From NCBI RefSeq assembly GCF_901827185.1, contig NZ_LR594671.1, positions 372,001 through 436,000 on the forward strand: a stretch of DNA of 64,000 nt. Reading direction: 5' to 3'. The notes below the pieces were generated by a model. That model did no database searches and was not told the DNA's origin. It was given only the letters and a program-made list of their open reading frames with translations. Position 1 is the stretch's first letter, and each line of letters begins with the position of its first letter. This stretch comes from Variovorax sp. PBL-E5 (lineage in GTDB: Bacteria; Pseudomonadota; Gammaproteobacteria; Burkholderiales; Burkholderiaceae_C). Below, one piece after another: positions 33,596-41,544 of the stretch. Position numbers and translations under genes: made by a program.

Positions 33596-34171
33596 ATGAA
33601 TCCGTCCACCTCATCGTCCTTGCGCATCGACCTGCGCGAACATGCGGTCCATCTGCTGATCACCGCGGCGCCGATGGCCCACATGGCCGCGCACGAGGCC
33701 CGCATCGTGGTCAATGCGATGAAGCCCCTGCACCTGCTGCCGGACACGCTGCTGTTCGAAGAGGGCGACGCGGCCGGCAGCGACTACATGGCGCTGGTGC
33801 TCGAAGGACAGGTGCGCGTTGTCTCCGCCGCCAGCGTGCCGGGCGCGGAAGTCGTGATCTCGGTCGTCGGCCCGGGCAGCCTGATCGGCGAGATGGGCGT
33901 GATCGACGGCGCGCCGCGTTCGGCCAGCTGCACCACGCTCACCGAGGTCAAGCTCGGCATCCTGTCGCGCGCCGCGCTGCTCGAGCTGGTCGGCACGCGC
34001 CCGGTCGTGGCGGCGCGGCTGATGCTGGGGCTGTGCAAGGGCATGGCGGACCGGCTGCGCGACAGCAACCGGCGGCTGCGCACGCTGTCGCAGGTCTCGC
34101 GCGCACTGCAGTCCGAGCTGGATGCGGTGCATGCGGTGAACCACCGCCTGCTGAACGCGCAAGGCTCCTGA
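33596..34171 (+). CDS. Cyclic-nucleotide-binding domain protein without HTH
   Basis: A 191-residue protein with one cNMP-binding beta-roll at about residues 25-150 (LLPDTLLFEEGDAAGSDYMALVLEGQVRVVS; GPGSLIGEMGVIDGAPRSASCTT, where the phosphate-binding cassette Gly-Glu and Arg-Ser-Ala are present). The C-terminus is a helical tail (GLCKGMADRLRDSNRRLRTLSQVSRALQ region) and there is no Crp-type helix-turn-helix, so it does not look like a transcription factor. It may be a stand-alone sensor or a subunit acting with another protein. Start ATG 33596; the upstream frame begins with TTG and is unlikely. Confidence 0.82.
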   Translation: MNPSTSSSLRIDLREHAVHLLITAAPMAHMAAHEARIVVNAMKPLHLLPDTLLFEEGDAAGSDYMALVLEGQVRVVSAASVPGAEVVISVVGPGSLIGEMGVIDGAPRSASCTTLTEVKLGILSRAALLELVGTRPVVAARLMLGLCKGMADRLRDSNRRLRTLSQVSRALQSELDAVHAVNHRLLNAQGS

Positions 34172-34192
34172 GCGCGGCGCCGGCGCTGCGCT

Positions 34193-34711
34193 TCAGAGCA
34201 CGACGGGCGCGTCCGGCAGTTCGTTGCGGTTGGCTTCGCCTTCGGGCAGCGGGAAGTGCGCGACCAGCAGCGCCGACACTTCCTCCAGCGCCTGCGTGAG
34301 TCCGTCCTCGAAGCGCGCTTCGCGAAACGCGGCACCCATGCGCTTCGCCATCGCGGCCCATTCCTCGGTGCTGACGTGCGAATCGATGCCGCGGTCGGCC
34401 ACGATCTCGATCGCGCGCTCGGCCAGCAGCAGGTAGATCAGCACGCCGTTGTTGTGCTCGGTGTCCCAGACGCGCAGCTTGCCGAACAGCATGATCGCGC
34501 GCTCGCGCACCGGCGCGCCGCGCCACAGGTAGGACAGCGGCAGCCCGGCCTCGATACAGACGCGGATCTCGCCGCTGTGCCGGCGCTCGCTCGCGGCAAC
34601 GCGGCGCGTGAGGCGATCGAGCAGCGCCGGCGGCAGCGCGCGCCGGACCTCGGCCTCGTCGACCCAGCGATGGCGCCACAAGCGGCCGAGCCTGGCAAGA
34701 AGAGAGGCCAT
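34193..34711 (-). CDS. TPM-domain protein (cytosolic or membrane-associated, no signal)
   Basis: A 172-residue protein starting MASLLARLGRLWRHRWVDE. It has a TPM phosphatase-like fold: HSGEIRVCIEAGLPLSYLWRG, KLRVWDTEHNNGVLIYLLLAERAIEIVADRGID and the C-terminal acidic helix FEDGLTQALEEVSALLVAHFP. No signal peptide or membrane span is seen. It starts 3 bases after the stop of the larger TPM protein gene. The pairing lemA, secreted TPM protein, short TPM protein recurs in proteobacteria; the biochemical role is unproven. The frame reported upstream to 36898 is out-of-frame coding of its neighbours. Confidence 0.85.
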   Translation of the reverse strand: MASLLARLGRLWRHRWVDEAEVRRALPPALLDRLTRRVAASERRHSGEIRVCIEAGLPLSYLWRGAPVRERAIMLFGKLRVWDTEHNNGVLIYLLLAERAIEIVADRGIDSHVSTEEWAAMAKRMGAAFREARFEDGLTQALEEVSALLVAHFPLPEGEANRNELPDAPVVL

Positions 34712-34713
34712 GG

Positions 34714-35652
34714 CTACCAGTTCCCCGAGGCGCCGCCGCCACCGAAATCGCCGCCGCCGCCCGAGCTGAAGCCGCCACCGCCGCCGGACGATCCACCGCC
34801 GAAGCCGCCGCCGCCAAAGCCACCCCCGAATCCGCCGCCACGGCCGCCGCGCCCGAGACCCGAGCCGAAGGCCAGCGACAGTAGCGTGAAGAACAGCGCG
34901 CCGATGCCGGCCAGCACTGCGATCATGAGGCTCGACGTGAGCAGCATCGCGATCACGCCAGTCAGCCCGCCCATCGCGAGCGAGCCCGGGATCCGGCCGA
35001 GCACCGAGCGCGCGATCGGCCCGCCGACCATCACCGCGATAAAGAGGAAGACGGCGAGGTCCTGCCAATCGAAGCCCTTCGCCGCCCCGCGCTCGCCGAA
35101 GTCGCCGCTCTTCGCATCGACCTCGGGCAGCGGCTCGCCGCTGATGCGCGCGATCAGCTGGTCGGCCGCCGCATCGAGGCCGCCCGCGAAATCGTTCTGG
35201 CGAAAGCGCGGCGCCATCGCCTCGTCGATGATGCGCGCCGCCGCGAGATCGGGCACCGCGCCTTCGAGCGTCTTGGCGACCTCGATGCGCATCTTGCGGT
35301 CGTTCTTGGCGACCAGCACGAGCACGCCGTCGCCGACCGCCTTGCGGCCGATCTTCCAGGCATTGGCGACTCGGTTGGCATAGCTCGCGATGTCCTCGGG
35401 CTGCGTGGTCGCCACCATCAGCATCACGATCTGCGAACCCTTCTTCTGCTCGAAGGCCTGCAGCTTGGCGTCGAGCGCCTGGCGCTGCGACGCATCGAGC
35501 GTGCCGGTCTGGTCGATCACGCGCGCGTTCAGCACGGGCACCGGCTGCAGGTCCTGCGCGTGCGCCGCCGCACTGAAGGTGAGCGCGATCAGGAAGAGCG
35601 CGGCGATACGGGCCGCAACGCTCTGCAGGGCGGACAGCCATTCGCGGAACAC
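34714..35652 (-). CDS. YgcG-like TPM-domain protein with membrane anchor and Gly-rich tail
   Basis: A protein of about 312 residues. After a signal sequence (IAALFLIALTFSAAAHAQD) comes a TPM domain (NARVIDQTGTLDASQRQALD to about residue 180; VMLMVATTQPEDIASYANRVANAWKIG; LVAKNDRKMRIEVAKTLEGAVPD). Then follow two or three membrane spans and a C-terminal tail of Gly-Gly-Gly-Phe/Ser repeats ending in FGGGGASGNW. This is the usual layout of proteins encoded after lemA. There is no ATG: the best start is GTG 35652, and the frame can also run into repeat copy 3 up to GTG 35724. A role in envelope stress is inferred from homologues only. Confidence 0.85.
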   Translation of the reverse strand: MFREWLSALQSVAARIAALFLIALTFSAAAHAQDLQPVPVLNARVIDQTGTLDASQRQALDAKLQAFEQKKGSQIVMLMVATTQPEDIASYANRVANAWKIGRKAVGDGVLVLVAKNDRKMRIEVAKTLEGAVPDLAAARIIDEAMAPRFRQNDFAGGLDAAADQLIARISGEPLPEVDAKSGDFGERGAAKGFDWQDLAVFLFIAVMVGGPIARSVLGRIPGSLAMGGLTGVIAMLLTSSLMIAVLAGIGALFFTLLSLAFGSGLGRGGRGGGFGGGFGGGGFGGGSSGGGGGFSSGGGGDFGGGGASGNW

Positions 35653-35737
35653 CGCGGAACCGGCTTTGCCGGGCCGCAGGTGTTGCCCCCGGCGAGGGGG
35701 TTGGCGAAGTGACACGAAGTGCACGAAGACTGGGGGG
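35650..35737 (-). repeat. Dispersed three-hairpin repeat, copy 3
   Basis: Same element, on the minus strand, starting 2 bases after the lemA stop. Arms GCGGC-CCGGC and GCCGG-T-TCCGC enclose the loop AAA. It fills the whole gap between lemA and the YgcG-like gene and may even cover the start of the latter, so it would be intra-operonic in the mRNA. Confidence 0.85.
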
Positions 35738-35739
35738 AG

Positions 35740-36336
35740 CTATTTTTTCGGTGCGCTGAAATCGACGGTTGGCGGCGTCGAGATCTGCGCCTCGTTCTGC
35801 ACCGTGAAGTTGGGCTTGGGCGCGTAGCTGAAGACCTTGGCCGTCAGGTTGGTCGGGAAGCTGCGCGCGAGCACGTTGTATTCCTGCACCGTCTGGATGT
35901 AGCGGTTGCGGGCCACGGTGATGCGGTTCTCGGTGCCTTCGAGCGTCACGCGCAGGTCGCGGAAGGCCTGGTTGGCCTTGAGGCTGGGATAGTTCTCCGA
36001 CACCGCCATCAGCCGCGACAGCGCGCTCGACAGTTCGCCTTGCGCCTGCTGGAACTTGTTGAAGGCCTCGGGGTTGTTGAGCGTCTCGGGCGTGACCTGG
36101 ATCGAGGTCGCCTTGGCGCGCGCCTCGATCACCTTGGTCAGCGTGTCCTGCTCGAAGCTCGCCTCGCCCTTGACCGTGGCCACGATGTTGGGCACCAGGT
36201 CGGCGCGCCGCTGGTATTGATTGAGCACTTCGCTCCAGGCCGACTTGCTGGCCTCGTCCAGGCGCTGGAAGTCGTTGTAGCCGCAGCCTGCGAGCGAGAG
36301 GGCTGCAAGGATGATCAGGAACCAGCGTTTCACCAT
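35740..36336 (-). CDS. lemA: LemA-family lipoprotein
   Basis: A 198-residue protein with a lipoprotein signal (MVKRWFLIILAALSLAGCGY, lipidated Cys18) and a long helical LemA domain: DEASKSAWSEVLNQYQRRADLVPNIV, NPEAFNKFQQAQGELSSALSRL and VARNRYIQTVQEYNVLARSFP. LemA proteins are membrane-attached helical bundles encoded with TPM/YgcG proteins; function is not settled. A strong GGAGG precedes the ATG at 36336. It is the first gene of a three-gene minus-strand operon and diverges from the gene at 36382 with 45 bases between. Confidence 0.92.
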   Translation of the reverse strand: MVKRWFLIILAALSLAGCGYNDFQRLDEASKSAWSEVLNQYQRRADLVPNIVATVKGEASFEQDTLTKVIEARAKATSIQVTPETLNNPEAFNKFQQAQGELSSALSRLMAVSENYPSLKANQAFRDLRVTLEGTENRITVARNRYIQTVQEYNVLARSFPTNLTAKVFSYAPKPNFTVQNEAQISTPPTVDFSAPKK

Positions 36337-36381
36337 GATGTCGGAGCCTCCGTGCGAAGTGGGCGAAGGTAGCATAGATGG

Positions 36382-37149
36382 ATGGCGGTCGATCCTCTTC
36401 AAGCGCTGCAGGCCGCGAACCGGCCGCCCGCGCCGGCCGTTGCCGACGCTGCCGCGGCCGGCACCCTGCTGATCGCCGGCGCCACCGGCGCGCTGGGCCA
36501 GGAACTGGTGCGGCGGCTCGTCGGCCGGCATCGCTTCGCGCGCACCCGCGTGCTGGCGCGCGAGCCGATGCGCGCTGCGCTGCGCGATGTCGAGGCCGTG
36601 CCGGCGCCGGCCTTGCCGATCGCGCAATGGCTGCCCATCGCGGCCGATACGGCACTCGTGCAGTTCGAGCCGCCGCGCCTCTACCATGACCGCGAACGCG
36701 CGCTCTGGACGCCCGATCCGGCGCAGCTGCCGGCACTGGCCGCATGGCTGCGACGCTGTGGCGTGCGCACGCTGGCCATCGTGCAGCCGCACGAACAGGG
36801 CCGCCTGCCCGAGGCGCTGAAGCGCGGGCTGGCCACGCTCGACGAGCATGCGGTGGTGGCGCTGGGTTTCGAGCGCGTGATCCTGGTGCGCTCGGCACAG
36901 AAGCCGGCTGCTGCGCGCTTCGCGAATCCGGCCGAGCGGCTGGCGGCCTGGATGCTGTCGGCCGCGCGCTTCATGGTGCCGGCCAGCGAGCAGCCGGCGC
37001 GCGCGTCCAAGGTGGCGGAGCTGGTGGACATCGCACTGCGCCTGGCGCCGCCCGGCGTGCACATCGCCGCGCCGGAAATGGTGTGGCAGGCCTCGCAGGG
37101 CGATGCGCTGCGCGCGGTGGCCGAAGCCTGGCTCGGCGTGCCGCGCTGA
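36382..37149 (+). CDS. Rossmann-fold NAD(P)-binding protein of unknown role
   Basis: A 255-residue protein with an N-terminal dinucleotide-binding glycine motif (LLIAGATGALGQELVRRLVG, about residues 30-50), as in extended/atypical short-chain dehydrogenases or NmrA-like proteins. No catalytic YxxxK motif is visible downstream, so it may bind a cofactor without dehydrogenase activity. The later part has a conserved-looking HAVVALGFERVILVRSAQ segment. First gene of a plus-strand run (36382-39220). I do not recognise a function. Confidence 0.7.
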   Translation: MAVDPLQALQAANRPPAPAVADAAAAGTLLIAGATGALGQELVRRLVGRHRFARTRVLAREPMRAALRDVEAVPAPALPIAQWLPIAADTALVQFEPPRLYHDRERALWTPDPAQLPALAAWLRRCGVRTLAIVQPHEQGRLPEALKRGLATLDEHAVVALGFERVILVRSAQKPAAARFANPAERLAAWMLSAARFMVPASEQPARASKVAELVDIALRLAPPGVHIAAPEMVWQASQGDALRAVAEAWLGVPR

Positions 37150-37243
37150 CCCGCCGAGGCGCCGCGATCGCAGGCCCGCCGCGCGGCCGCCAAGCCGGAG
37201 GCTGCACGCTGCACAATCACCGGCATCCGTCCGGATTTTTGCC

Positions 37244-37690
37244 ATGCCCAAGACCAAACCCCGTACCGCTGCAACCGGCACCGCCGACGACATCGAAGCG
37301 GCCTTCTACGAAGCGCTGCAGCGCGGCGATGTCGATGCGCTGATGGCCTGCTGGGCCGACGAGGACGAAGTGTTCTGCGTTCATCCCGGCGGCCCGCGGC
37401 TGGTCGGGCCGGCCGCGATTCGTGCCGCTTTCGAGCACATGTTCGCCAACGGCGCCATCCATGCCACGCCGGCGCGCGTGCGCAAGATCGAGTCGATCGC
37501 GAGCGCGGTGCACAACGTGCTCGAACGCATCGAGGTGCTCACCGCCGAAGGACCGCGCCATGCCTTCGTGCTGGCCACCAACGTCTATCACCAGACCGCC
37601 CAGGGCTGGCGCATGGTCGCGCACCATGCGAGCCCGGGCACCGCGCACGAGCCCGCGGACGGGAGCGACGTGCCTCAGACCTTGCACTGA
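37244..37690 (+). CDS. SnoaL/NTF2-like protein
   Basis: A 148-residue protein with an NTF2-like cone fold: IEAAFYEALQRGDVDALMACWADEDEVFCVHPGGPRLVG at residues 16-54 and NVYHQTAQGWRMVAHHAS at the end, as in the SnoaL_3/DUF4440 group of ketosteroid-isomerase-like proteins. The pocket function (isomerase, stress or assembly helper) is not predictable. The ATG at 37244 is chosen over the frame from 37103. Its TGA overlaps the ATG of the YheT hydrolase gene (TGATG). Confidence 0.82.
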   Translation: MPKTKPRTAATGTADDIEAAFYEALQRGDVDALMACWADEDEVFCVHPGGPRLVGPAAIRAAFEHMFANGAIHATPARVRKIESIASAVHNVLERIEVLTAEGPRHAFVLATNVYHQTAQGWRMVAHHASPGTAHEPADGSDVPQTLH

Positions 37691-38673
37691 TGCAGGACTA
37701 CGTCGCACCCCGCTGGCTGCCGGGCGGCCACCTGCAGACCATCTGGCCCGCGCTGTGGGCGCGGCGCGCCGACGCCCCCTTGCCCGACTACCGGCGCGAG
37801 CGCTGGACCACGCCGGACGGCGACTTCATCGATGTCGATTTCCTCGATGCCGCGGGCGCGCGGCCGCGGCCGTTGCTGGTGCTGTTCCACGGGCTCGAAG
37901 GCTCCTCGCGCAGCCACTATGCCGAGGCCTTCGCATCCTTTGCGGCCGCGCGGGGCTGGGACTATGCGGTGCCGCATTTCCGCGGTTGCAGCGGCGAGAT
38001 CAACCTCGCGCCGCGCGCCTACCATTCGGGCGACTTCGAGGAGATCGGCTGGATCCTCGCGCGCTTGCGGGCGCACAGGGACACGACCGGCGGCGGGCCG
38101 ATGCTGGCCGTGGGCGTCTCGCTCGGCGGCAATGCACTGCTGCGCTGGGCGGAAGAGGCGGGCGAAGCGGCGGCGAAGACGGTGCGCGCGGTGGCCTCGA
38201 TCTCGGCGCCGCTCGACCTCGCGGCCGGCGGCGCGGCGATCGGGCGCGGCTTCAATCGGCTGGTCTACACGCGCATGTTCCTCGCGACCATGAAGCCCAA
38301 GGCGCTGGCCAAGCTGGCGCAGCATCCGGGCCTGTTCGATCGCGAGCGCCTGCTGGCGGCGCACGACCTCTACGCCTTCGACAACGTCTTCACCGCGCCG
38401 CTGCACGGCTTTCGCGACACCGACGATTACTGGACGCGCGGCTCCGCCAAGCCGCACCTGCACGCGATCCGGATTCCCGCGCTGGTGGTGAATGCCGTCA
38501 ACGATCCCTTCGTGCCGGGCGAGAGCCTGCCGCGGCAGGGCGAGGTCGGCGATCACGTCACGCTCTGGCAGCCCGCGCATGGCGGCCATGTCGGCTTCGC
38601 GATGGGGCTGCCGCCCGGCCACGTGCGCGGATTGCCGGAGCGTGTCGGCGCATGGCTGGCGGGAGCAGAATAG
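37690..38673 (+). CDS. YheT-family alpha/beta hydrolase
   Basis: A 327-residue hydrolase. The nucleophile serine is in GVSLGGNALLR (about residue 144), the oxyanion region is VLFHGLEGSSRSHY, and the catalytic His lies in AHGGHVGF near residue 295; NDPFVPGES holds the acid. These match the YheT/ABHD1-3 esterase family (COG0429), whose natural substrate is not firmly known. It starts inside the stop codon of the NTF2-like gene and ends 4 bases before the next gene, so these are co-translated. Confidence 0.92.
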   Translation: MQDYVAPRWLPGGHLQTIWPALWARRADAPLPDYRRERWTTPDGDFIDVDFLDAAGARPRPLLVLFHGLEGSSRSHYAEAFASFAAARGWDYAVPHFRGCSGEINLAPRAYHSGDFEEIGWILARLRAHRDTTGGGPMLAVGVSLGGNALLRWAEEAGEAAAKTVRAVASISAPLDLAAGGAAIGRGFNRLVYTRMFLATMKPKALAKLAQHPGLFDRERLLAAHDLYAFDNVFTAPLHGFRDTDDYWTRGSAKPHLHAIRIPALVVNAVNDPFVPGESLPRQGEVGDHVTLWQPAHGGHVGFAMGLPPGHVRGLPERVGAWLAGAE

Positions 38674-38677
38674 CTCG

Positions 38678-39220
38678 ATGGACGACATTGTTCGACAGGC
38701 GCTGGCCAAGTGGCCCAACGTACCGCATTGCTACGGCTGGCTCGGGCTCGATGCGCGCGGCAACTGGTACATGCGCGACGACCGCACGCAGGCGCTGGGG
38801 CCTTTTGCCTCGGCCAAGGGATCGCTGCTGCGGCACGACAAGCTGATCGAATTCATCCATCGCAACTACGACCACGACGAGCAGGGCCAGTGGTTCTTCC
38901 AGAACGGTCCGCAGCGCGTGTACGTCGAGCTCGAGGCCGCGCCCTGGATCTGGCGCGTGGGCGATGATTTCTCGGTGCGCGCGCACACCGGCCTGGCCGT
39001 CGAGCCGGGCGCCTGCCTGCTCGACGAGGACGGCAAGCTCTATCTGGCGGCGCCGATCGGGCTCGGCCTGGTCCATACGCAGGACGTCGGCGTCGCGGCC
39101 GGCGCGGTCGAAGAGGGACGCTGGGTGCCGCAGAACGTGCGCGCTGCGGACCTGCCGGCGCGCTTCGGCCATGTGATGAGTCCGGCGGCGGCGCAGCCCG
39201 TCAAGCCTGCGTCGGCCTGA
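38678..39220 (+). CDS. Conserved hypothetical protein
   Basis: A 180-residue soluble protein (MDDIVRQALAKWPNVPHCYG...) with a globular composition, several aromatic residues (YGWLGLDARGNWYMRDDR; WFFQNGPQRVYVELEAAPWIWRVG) and no signal or membrane span. I recognise the look of a conserved betaproteobacterial family of unknown function but cannot assign a domain with confidence. It begins 4 bases after the YheT hydrolase gene and is the last gene before the terminator at 39237. Its length is set by an ATG at 38678 behind GGGAGCAG. Confidence 0.75.
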   Translation: MDDIVRQALAKWPNVPHCYGWLGLDARGNWYMRDDRTQALGPFASAKGSLLRHDKLIEFIHRNYDHDEQGQWFFQNGPQRVYVELEAAPWIWRVGDDFSVRAHTGLAVEPGACLLDEDGKLYLAAPIGLGLVHTQDVGVAAGAVEEGRWVPQNVRAADLPARFGHVMSPAAAQPVKPASA

Positions 39221-39236
39221 CTCGGTCCCCAAAAGA

Positions 39237-39261
39237 AAAAGAGCCCCGCTGGGGCTCTTTT
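39237..39261. terminator. Bidirectional rho-independent terminator
   Basis: AAAAGAGCCCC and GGGGCTCTTTT separated by GCT form an 11-bp stem with A-run and T-run on opposite sides, so it can end both the plus-strand operon (stop at 39220) and the minus-strand cytochrome gene (stop at 39289). Confidence 0.9.
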
Positions 39262-39288
39262 CGTTGAGGGGATCGATCGCCGGGGCGC

Positions 39289-39921
39289 TTACTTGCTTGC
39301 GGCCGCTGCGGGTGCCGGCGTCGCACCGGAAGCGTCGGCCGCCGGTGCGGAGGCCGCGCCTGCTGCGCCGGCAGCCGCCGGGCGGTCCGGCACGGGGAAC
39401 TTGGCACCACCGGCATCGGCCATGTAGACCACGGCGCGGCCGATCTCGGTGTCTTCGAAGTCGCCGCCGCCCTGCGGGGGCATCATGCCCTTGCCATGCA
39501 GCGCATGGTCGAGCAGCGTGGCATAGCCCTGGCCGATGCGCGGGGCCCAGGCTGCGGCGTCGCTGAAGTGCGGTGCGGCCGGAATGCCGGGCGTGCCGTG
39601 GCAGGCAAAGCACTGCGCCTTGAACACCGCCTCGCCGGTGGCCAGCGGGCGGTTGGCATCGCGGATCTCGACCGAGCCGATCTTCTCGAGCCGGGCGGCA
39701 ACGTCGCGGTCGCGCGTTTCCTTCGAGACGCCGTACAGCGCCATGCTCTCGCCTTGCGCGAGGCTCGAGGGATGGTTGCCGGAGACCACGTACGAGACGA
39801 GGCCCATGATGATGAAGATGGGTGCGACGAACGCAAAAAATACCGTCAGCAGCAGCTGTTTCGGGTTCTTGATCGGGCCGGTGTGGGCATCTTCTGTGGC
39901 CTGGTTGTGCGCGTCGCTCAT
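39289..39921 (-). CDS. Membrane-anchored c-type cytochrome (cytochrome c5-like)
   Basis: A 210-residue protein. One uncleaved hydrophobic segment (LLLTVFFAFVAPIFIIMGLVSYVV, residues 23-46) anchors it in the inner membrane. The heme motif CFACH is at 104-108 and the sixth-ligand methionine lies in HGKGMMPPQGG. The C-terminal about 35 residues are an Ala/Ser/Pro-rich tail (ASAPAADASGATPAPAAAAS). Periplasmic electron transfer to an oxidase is expected. The start at 39921 is chosen because GAGGACG lies upstream; a frame from 40008 exists but is poorly composed. Confidence 0.9.
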   Translation of the reverse strand: MSDAHNQATEDAHTGPIKNPKQLLLTVFFAFVAPIFIIMGLVSYVVSGNHPSSLAQGESMALYGVSKETRDRDVAARLEKIGSVEIRDANRPLATGEAVFKAQCFACHGTPGIPAAPHFSDAAAWAPRIGQGYATLLDHALHGKGMMPPQGGGDFEDTEIGRAVVYMADAGGAKFPVPDRPAAAGAAGAASAPAADASGATPAPAAAASK

Positions 39922-40035
39922 TGCGTCCTCAGTATCGGGGGGCTCTTCGGGGGCTTGTCGGATCAACCGGGGATTATAGAGAGACCCATGGACTTGCTCG
40001 CCGGACACGGCCGAGGCGGCCTTGCCCGGCTGCCT

Positions 40036-41544
40036 TCAACCCGCTCCTCCGCCCAGCGTCTTGTAGAGAACCACCTGGTTCTGCAACTGCAGCAGCCGCG
40101 TCTCGACCGCGGCCTGCTGCGCCGCGAAGAGCGAGCGCTGCGAATCGAGCAGGTCGAGTCCGCTGGCGATGCCGTTGCGATAGCGCAGGTCGGCCAGCTT
40201 GAAGCGCACTGCCTCGGCATCGCTCTGCGCACGCAGGGCGCGCACCTGTTCGCCGAAGGTCGCGCGGCCCGCGAGCGCGTCGGCGACTTCGCGGAAGGCG
40301 GTCTGGATGGTCTTCTCGTACTGGGCCACGGCGATCTCGCGGCCGGCGCGCGCCGATTCCAGCCCGGCCCGGTTGCGCCCGGCATCGAAGATCGGCAGCG
40401 TGATCTGCGGCGCGAAGGACCATGCCTTCGTGCCCTTGTCGAACAGGCCCGAGAACTCGGTGCTCGCGGTGCCGATCGACGAGGTGAGCGTGATGCGCGG
40501 GAAGAAGGCCGCGCGCGCGGCGCCGATGTTGGCGTTGGCCGCGATCAGCTGCTGCTCCGCCGCGCGGATGTCCGGCCGGTCGGCAAGCAGGTCGGAGGGC
40601 AGGCCGGCCGGCAGGTCCGCCATCGGCGCGGCGGCCTCGAGGCCGCGTTCGTCGCCTGCGGTGGCTTCGGGCGGCACGGGCGCGCCGAGCAGCAGCGTCA
40701 ACGCGTTCTCGTCCTGCATGCGCTGGCGCTGCTGCTGGGCATAGGCCGCGCGCGCCGTCTCGGCCAGCGACTCGGCCAGGCGCGAATCGATCTCGGAGGC
40801 CACGCCATTGTCGAAGCGCAGGCGCGTGAGCTTGAGCGATTCGTCGCGCGTGGCCAGCGTCTGGCGCGTGATCTCGAGCAACTGGTCATCGGCCAGCAGC
40901 GTGAGCCAGCCGCTGGCGACCGCGCTCACCAGGCTGATCTGCGTGGCCTTGCGCGCTTCGTCGGTCGCGAGGTATTGCGCCAGCGCCGCATCCTTCAGGC
41001 TGCGTACGCGGCCGAAGAAATCGAGCTCCCAGGCCGACACGCCGAGATTCACGCTGTACTGCGACAGCACGCTGCCGAGGCTGGGGTCGACCGCCTGATA
41101 GGGATTGGGCCCGGAGCGCGAGCCGCTCGCCGTCACCCCCACCGCCGGGAACAGCGCCGAACGCTGGATCTGGAACTGCGCTCGCGCCTGTTCGATGTTG
41201 AGCACCGCCACGCGCAGATCGCGGTTGTTGGCCAACGCCGTCTCGATCAGCTTCTGCAGCCGCGCATCGGTGAAGAAGTTCTGCCATGCGATCGTGGACG
41301 CAGGTGCCTGTCCCGCGGCAGGCGCCTGCGCCGCGTTCGGGAAAGTGGCCGGCACCGGCGCGGCAGGACGCTCGTAGGTCGGAATGAACGAGCAGCCCGC
41401 CACGAACAGCGCAGCAGCCAGCGCAAGGCCATTGCGTGAGATACCGCGGATCCGGCTCTGCCGGTCCGCCGGTATCGCCCCCTGCAAGGGGGTTGGCGAA
41501 GCGACATGAAGTGCGCGAAGACTGGGGGTGAGCCTATTCATCAT
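40036..41544 (-). CDS. RND efflux outer-membrane lipoprotein (OprM/NodT family)
   Basis: A protein of about 502 residues that forms the outer-membrane channel of the tripartite pump. It has two OEP repeats (LQKLIETALANNRDLRVAVLNIEQARAQFQIQRS and the C-terminal copy with EKTIQTAFREVADALAGR). A lipobox is in LALAAALFVAGCSFIP. Unusually, the start codons (ATG 41544 or 41541) overlap the RND gene's stop, and the 30 or so residues before the signal core are repeat copy 4 read in frame; there is no in-frame ATG or GTG after the repeat (only a TTG within it). If translated as such, the lipoprotein has an abnormally long N-region. Confidence 0.88.
   Translation of the reverse strand: MMNRLTPSLRALHVASPTPLQGAIPADRQSRIRGISRNGLALAAALFVAGCSFIPTYERPAAPVPATFPNAAQAPAAGQAPASTIAWQNFFTDARLQKLIETALANNRDLRVAVLNIEQARAQFQIQRSALFPAVGVTASGSRSGPNPYQAVDPSLGSVLSQYSVNLGVSAWELDFFGRVRSLKDAALAQYLATDEARKATQISLVSAVASGWLTLLADDQLLEITRQTLATRDESLKLTRLRFDNGVASEIDSRLAESLAETARAAYAQQQRQRMQDENALTLLLGAPVPPEATAGDERGLEAAAPMADLPAGLPSDLLADRPDIRAAEQQLIAANANIGAARAAFFPRITLTSSIGTASTEFSGLFDKGTKAWSFAPQITLPIFDAGRNRAGLESARAGREIAVAQYEKTIQTAFREVADALAGRATFGEQVRALRAQSDAEAVRFKLADLRYRNGIASGLDLLDSQRSLFAAQQAAVETRLLQLQNQVVLYKTLGGGAG
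41441..41528 (-). repeat. Dispersed three-hairpin repeat, copy 4
   Basis: Same element on the minus strand, 5 bases after the stop of the RND pump gene. Arms GCGGA-CCGGC and GCCGG-A-TCCGC enclose the loop AGA; CCCCC-TTGCA-GGGGG is the preceding hairpin. It lies wholly inside the N-terminal coding region of the outer-membrane channel gene. Confidence 0.87.

Noticed and set aside
34712..36898. Apparent N-terminal extension of the small TPM gene making a 901-residue protein
   Set aside because: The extension reads the YgcG-like, lemA and 36382 genes out of frame; only the last 172 residues look like a protein.
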